Source: Cryptomeria japonica (lineage: Eukaryota > Streptophyta > Pinopsida > Cupressales > Cupressaceae). Taken from it: a stretch of 64,000 nt of DNA. Below are positions 60,745-64,000 of the stretch, piece by piece. The position numbers and the translations under genes are program-made. Location: NCBI RefSeq assembly GCF_030272615.1, contig NC_081414.1, positions 52,969,636 through 53,033,635 on the forward strand. Reading direction: 5' to 3'. Each line of letters begins with the position of its first letter. The stretch's first letter is position 1. The notes under the pieces are model-generated. The model saw only the letters and a list, made by a program, of their open reading frames with translations, ran no database searches and was not told the DNA's origin.

Positions 60745-60799
60745 AGAATAATCACCAAGTTAGCCCTATTTTGATGATGTTTGTAACTAACTACAATAC

Positions 60800-62216
60800 T
60801 CACTTCAGCTTACCAACATAACACATATTTCATCTAATAAAATATTTCATTCAATCATTTTGATGGATGTCCATACACTTAAAGAATTTGAGAACTTTTG
60901 TGCAAAATACTCCTGCAATAATCTTTTTGTGAACCTTGTGATGACGTCTCCTTGAAGTGTGCTATCAAGCGAATTATGGGCTTCACATACATGTTAAGCA
61001 GATCATTTCAAATTATTTTTATTAAAATCACCCTATTGAAATGCTTTGATGGATGCCTATGACCGATTCCAAAACTTTCATATTGTTTTGTGGGCAGAGA
61101 GGGTGTGTGCTTTACACCTGCCGTTTATACTTGCTTGAAAGCTTCAAAATATATTTCAATCAAAACACAATGTGCTCTTCCTTCTATCGCTGCACCACAT
61201 GAGATGACATCTCCATGAAGCATTCTATCAAACAGTTTGCGCACGTTGTCTATACTAAGACACATTTCTTGATGCATTCATGTCAGCAGTTCACGACCAT
61301 CACAATCATACTCACCTTGATGGTTATCATGATTCCAATGCTCTATGAATTCTCTAATTATGGCATACCATGAGAAAACATTCTGTCAGACAATTAATGT
61401 GTAGTAGCTACTTCTCACATTTTACCTTAAGCATTCCAACAACAACTCGTGTACCTACATTCTGTCAAACAGTTATCATGTGTTGTTCATGTCTCCACAT
61501 TTTGCATTCATTTCAACCACACCAGACTATAAGTGGAATCGCCATGAATTTCTTTGTAAATTTTTAAGTCATCATAGAAAAGCATTTCTATATATCGTGC
61601 AATCATTTCACTCCATCGGATGACATTTCTTTGAGACACTCTGTGAAACACTTGAGGCACGTTGTGTATGATTCCAGACTTTGCATACATATCCACCATG
61701 GTAGTTTAAACTAAAATACTTAACAAGATTCATTTTTTCCCTCTATGCTTTGATGGATGTTTGTAACCTGTATGTGAACTCTTATCTCTATATGCATGGG
61801 CAAAAGGGTGCTAGCAAAGGTTGCAAATTTTGGCTTTACATCAGCCGATTGCATTTGCTTGAAAATTTCTAAAAGCTTTTTGACAAATCCATCTGATGTA
61901 TATCTTGCATTCATGATATGTTGTGAGATGACAACCCTAATGAGGAATTATGTTAAACAATTCCAGTGCCTTGACCATGCCTCCACATTTTGCATGGGGA
62001 GGAGAAGGTGTTGGTGGGGGTTGAGGAGCTCAACCTTTCAACTCAATCAACTAAATCAAAGTAAACGATTGACTAGATCTCGATCTGCTCCTTTCATCTT
62101 GACCTCTGCTAGCACTGTATATTTCTTTAAGTTGGATCTGCTTTCTCAGTGCAACCTCTTTATGCTGATGGTCAACATGTTGCTTACAGGACATGAAGGT
62201 ATGCGGGGTCATATGT
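60800..62216 (-). pseudogene. PPR-protein pseudogene, copy 2
   Basis: Minus-strand fragments with clear PPR/PLS-type motifs: GFVKKLLEIFKQMQSADVKP and ATFASTLLPMH (61890-61790), then VDMYAKSGIIHNVPQVFHRV and SQRNVIRWSEMIARYIEM (61699-61590), then KLFDRMLHGDVIS-like sequence (61240-61190) and a HPSKHF block. At least three repeats are recognisable but the frame is broken many times. PPR proteins bind organellar RNA; this copy cannot. It sits directly upstream of ORF1, as in copy 1. Confidence 0.7.
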
Positions 62217-63480
62217 GTTAGACAGTTCAAATAACCAGAAGACAACTGAGAGGGGGGGTGAATCAGTTGTCATAGATTACCAAAACTATTAGCAATTTAA
62301 AACTTTAATACCCAAACCCAAAACATTAATATTGGAATATCAATTAAACCAATTAAGCATAAACAATAATTCACAGAATAAATACCATCCACATGACACC
62401 AAGATTTATATGTGGAAAACCCAGTAAAGGGAAAAACCAAGGTGGGAAGCCTACCCACAATCAGATAATACTTCTATAGTAAGTATGTGAATTAAAATTG
62501 AGGGACTTGCACTTGCAAGAAGACCAACAGCCTAGAGTGCACTGCTCATCATTAAAGGAGCCTCACTGACTACATAGAAACCTGGACTACAATTCGGAGA
62601 AGTGTTGAACTGCAAAAGATAACATCTCCTATGCCTGAGTATAGTTCTAGTTAAGCTCAATACCGGAGGACTAAATCCTTGTGTTGGGTCTCAAATCAAC
62701 AGATTGGATAGGTTCTAAGGAAATGCCAACTCCTATGATCAAACCCTCTAATTGACTTGGCCAACTTATAGAGTGAACCTATTTGGTTACTAACTCTCTC
62801 ACTTTAGGCTCTGCAGGACCTAGGCGGGTATACCTATTCACTAGTTGTTTTCATTGACTAGTGCCTTTTATAGCAGATTGAGTATCTTGATCTGGCTTCC
62901 TCCTATCTCAGAATGGCATAAGTTCCTAGGATGGAGATATAGCAGATGAGTTCAAGATTGTTGTTGTAGAAGCTATTTGATCTATGTATACACTATTGCC
63001 AACTTACTTTATGTTTCCTACTCAATTACTCCTATTGCTTTAAAATAAAATGTGATGAATATGGTGATAGGTTGTAATTTATAAATGGCCAGTGCCTTCT
63101 TTGCTGTCTGGGCTACAGAGTCTTTATATTTCCTTAGGACTTACTGTGTGAACTTGTGAGACAGTTTTTAAACCCACTCCTTTTATGGATCTGTCAGTTA
63201 CTATTTCTTATGAGATCAATTGAATGCCTATATCATAAGTTGCTTGAATGAATTTAACCCTACCTTTAAGGGACCACCCAAGTAAGCACTGCAAAGAACA
63301 ATTATAATTCACAAGCAAAACTTTTGTTTCAACCTTATAACATACAACATAAATTCCACTCAAAGAATATGAATAACCTTATCTCCTTTAGATAATATCA
63401 CAAGCAACTGCCAATAACAAATGAAAATAATCCAAAGCACATATGCAAAGAAAAGACAACTGATTATATTATGTATCCGT
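62217..63480 (-). mobile_element. LTR of copia element G, minus strand
   Basis: Plus-strand edge TGTTAGACAGTTC abuts the shared ORF1/PPR segment at 62217. The block CTGAGAGGGGGGGTGAATCAG (62248) and GGAAAACCCAGTAAAGGGA (62415), then CTAGAGTGCACTGCTC, match the B LTR at 11981-12250 in order and spacing. The right-hand limit and the rest of G lie beyond what can be recognised. No polypurine tract was found. Confidence 0.65.
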
Positions 63481-63752
63481 CAAAATTTGTATAACAGGAA
63501 GCTTTCAAGCTGTCATGTGTTACTGTCTTTTTTCTACGATATCTCTTAAAAAATATTACAAGAAACCTCTCTCATATATATATGAGAGCAAATGTTATCT
63601 ATGAAAAGAGGTGTCTTTTCAAAATACTAATTGTCAATTTGAACATTCCTAACAAACTTAAGTAAAAAGAGATTAAGCATCCCTAAATGATGAATGTAAT
63701 CATCTTCTTTAAAAGTCTTGATCTTGATGCTCTATTTCTTTAATTCTTCTCC

Positions 63753-63986
63753 CTATGAAAGATATTCGAATATCATCTGGTTGACGGTAGGGGCCATGTC
63801 TTTGCTTCGATCCAATTTTGACAGAGCCCGATCCTTGACGCTTATAAGTTCATTCTGCCATTCCTCCATAGATATTAATTCTCCCTCTTTATAAATCGAG
63901 GGCATTCCAATAGGGCTCCCATCATCCAATTCTTGAAGATCTCTTTTTAGCGCATCTTCGTATTTAACATGATTCTCCATATACAA
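63753..63986 (-). CDS. Unidentified minus-strand ORF at the window edge
   Basis: 77 codons, continuing out of the window at its start: ENHVKYEDALKRDLQELDDG, SIYKEGELISMEEWQNELIS, then DRSKDMAPTVNQMIFEYLS and a stop. The composition is protein-like (charged, few rare residues) and unlike the AT-rich spacer at 63480-63750. No family recognised; it may be a retroelement ORF or the last exon of a host gene. Confidence 0.4.
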   Translation of the reverse strand: MYMENHVKYEDALKRDLQELDDGSPIGMPSIYKEGELISMEEWQNELISVKDRALSKLDRSKDMAPTVNQMIFEYLS

Positions 63987-64000
63987 AGTTCCTTCTACTT

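Larger units (their letters stand above)
42255..62216 (-). mobile_element. Ty3/gypsy element D with an extra RNase H (minus strand, interrupted)
   Basis: Order on the minus strand: PPR pseudogene, ORF1 copy 2, gag (from 57411), protease, archaeal-type RNase H, linker, [copia C and solo LTR E], RT, RNase H, integrase, 3' region. RT before integrase makes it gypsy. Neither LTR was securely identified; upper and lower limits are set by where recognisable element sequence ends, and whether ORF1 and the PPR part truly belong to the element is open. Confidence 0.7.

Overview
This is a window from a large, repeat-rich land-plant genome, most likely a gymnosperm or conifer. That is an inference from deeply nested, decayed Ty1/copia and Ty3/gypsy LTR retrotransposons, a LINE with a DUF4283-type ORF, PPR gene debris, AT-rich spacers and almost no host gene content. 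No bacterial, organellar, CRISPR, rRNA or tRNA features were seen. Nearly all coding sequence belongs to mobile elements and carries in-frame stops.

Layout. 1-4660: three related long LTRs (two plus, one minus) around a coiled-coil ORF with one in-frame stop and a hAT transposase remnant. 6200-7863: a complete young non-autonomous element of 1,654 bp with 187-bp LTRs differing at 3 sites, a primer binding site, a polypurine tract and a perfect 5-bp target duplication. 9939-10053 (minus): the best host-gene candidate, a first exon of an ASHR1-like SET/MYND methyltransferase ending at a GT donor. 11110-28977: a three-level nest. A LINE is split by minus-strand copia element B, and B is split by plus-strand copia element A and, separately, by a solo LTR.

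28978-29088 is a TA/CA microsatellite where the LINE stops. 30180-41404 (minus) holds an unknown long ORF (here ORF1) followed in cis by a PPR pseudogene. It is interrupted by element F (32988-38752), a gag-protease-only element with a 21-bp minisatellite. 42255-62216 (minus) is gypsy element D: integrase, RNase H and RT, then (after solo LTR E and copia element C) an extra archaeal-type RNase H, protease, gag, and a second copy of ORF1 plus the PPR pseudogene. 62217 onward is an LTR of copia element G and an unidentified minus-strand ORF at the edge.

The most unusual part is the 4.5-kb ORF1+PPR segment. It is present twice but joined to different partners: an LTR-like end in copy 1, and a gag-type coiled-coil module plus gag-protease-RNase H-RT-integrase in copy 2. 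Copy 2 also supplies the empty site for F. The elements do not form a host pathway; the window records successive insertion, recombination and decay.
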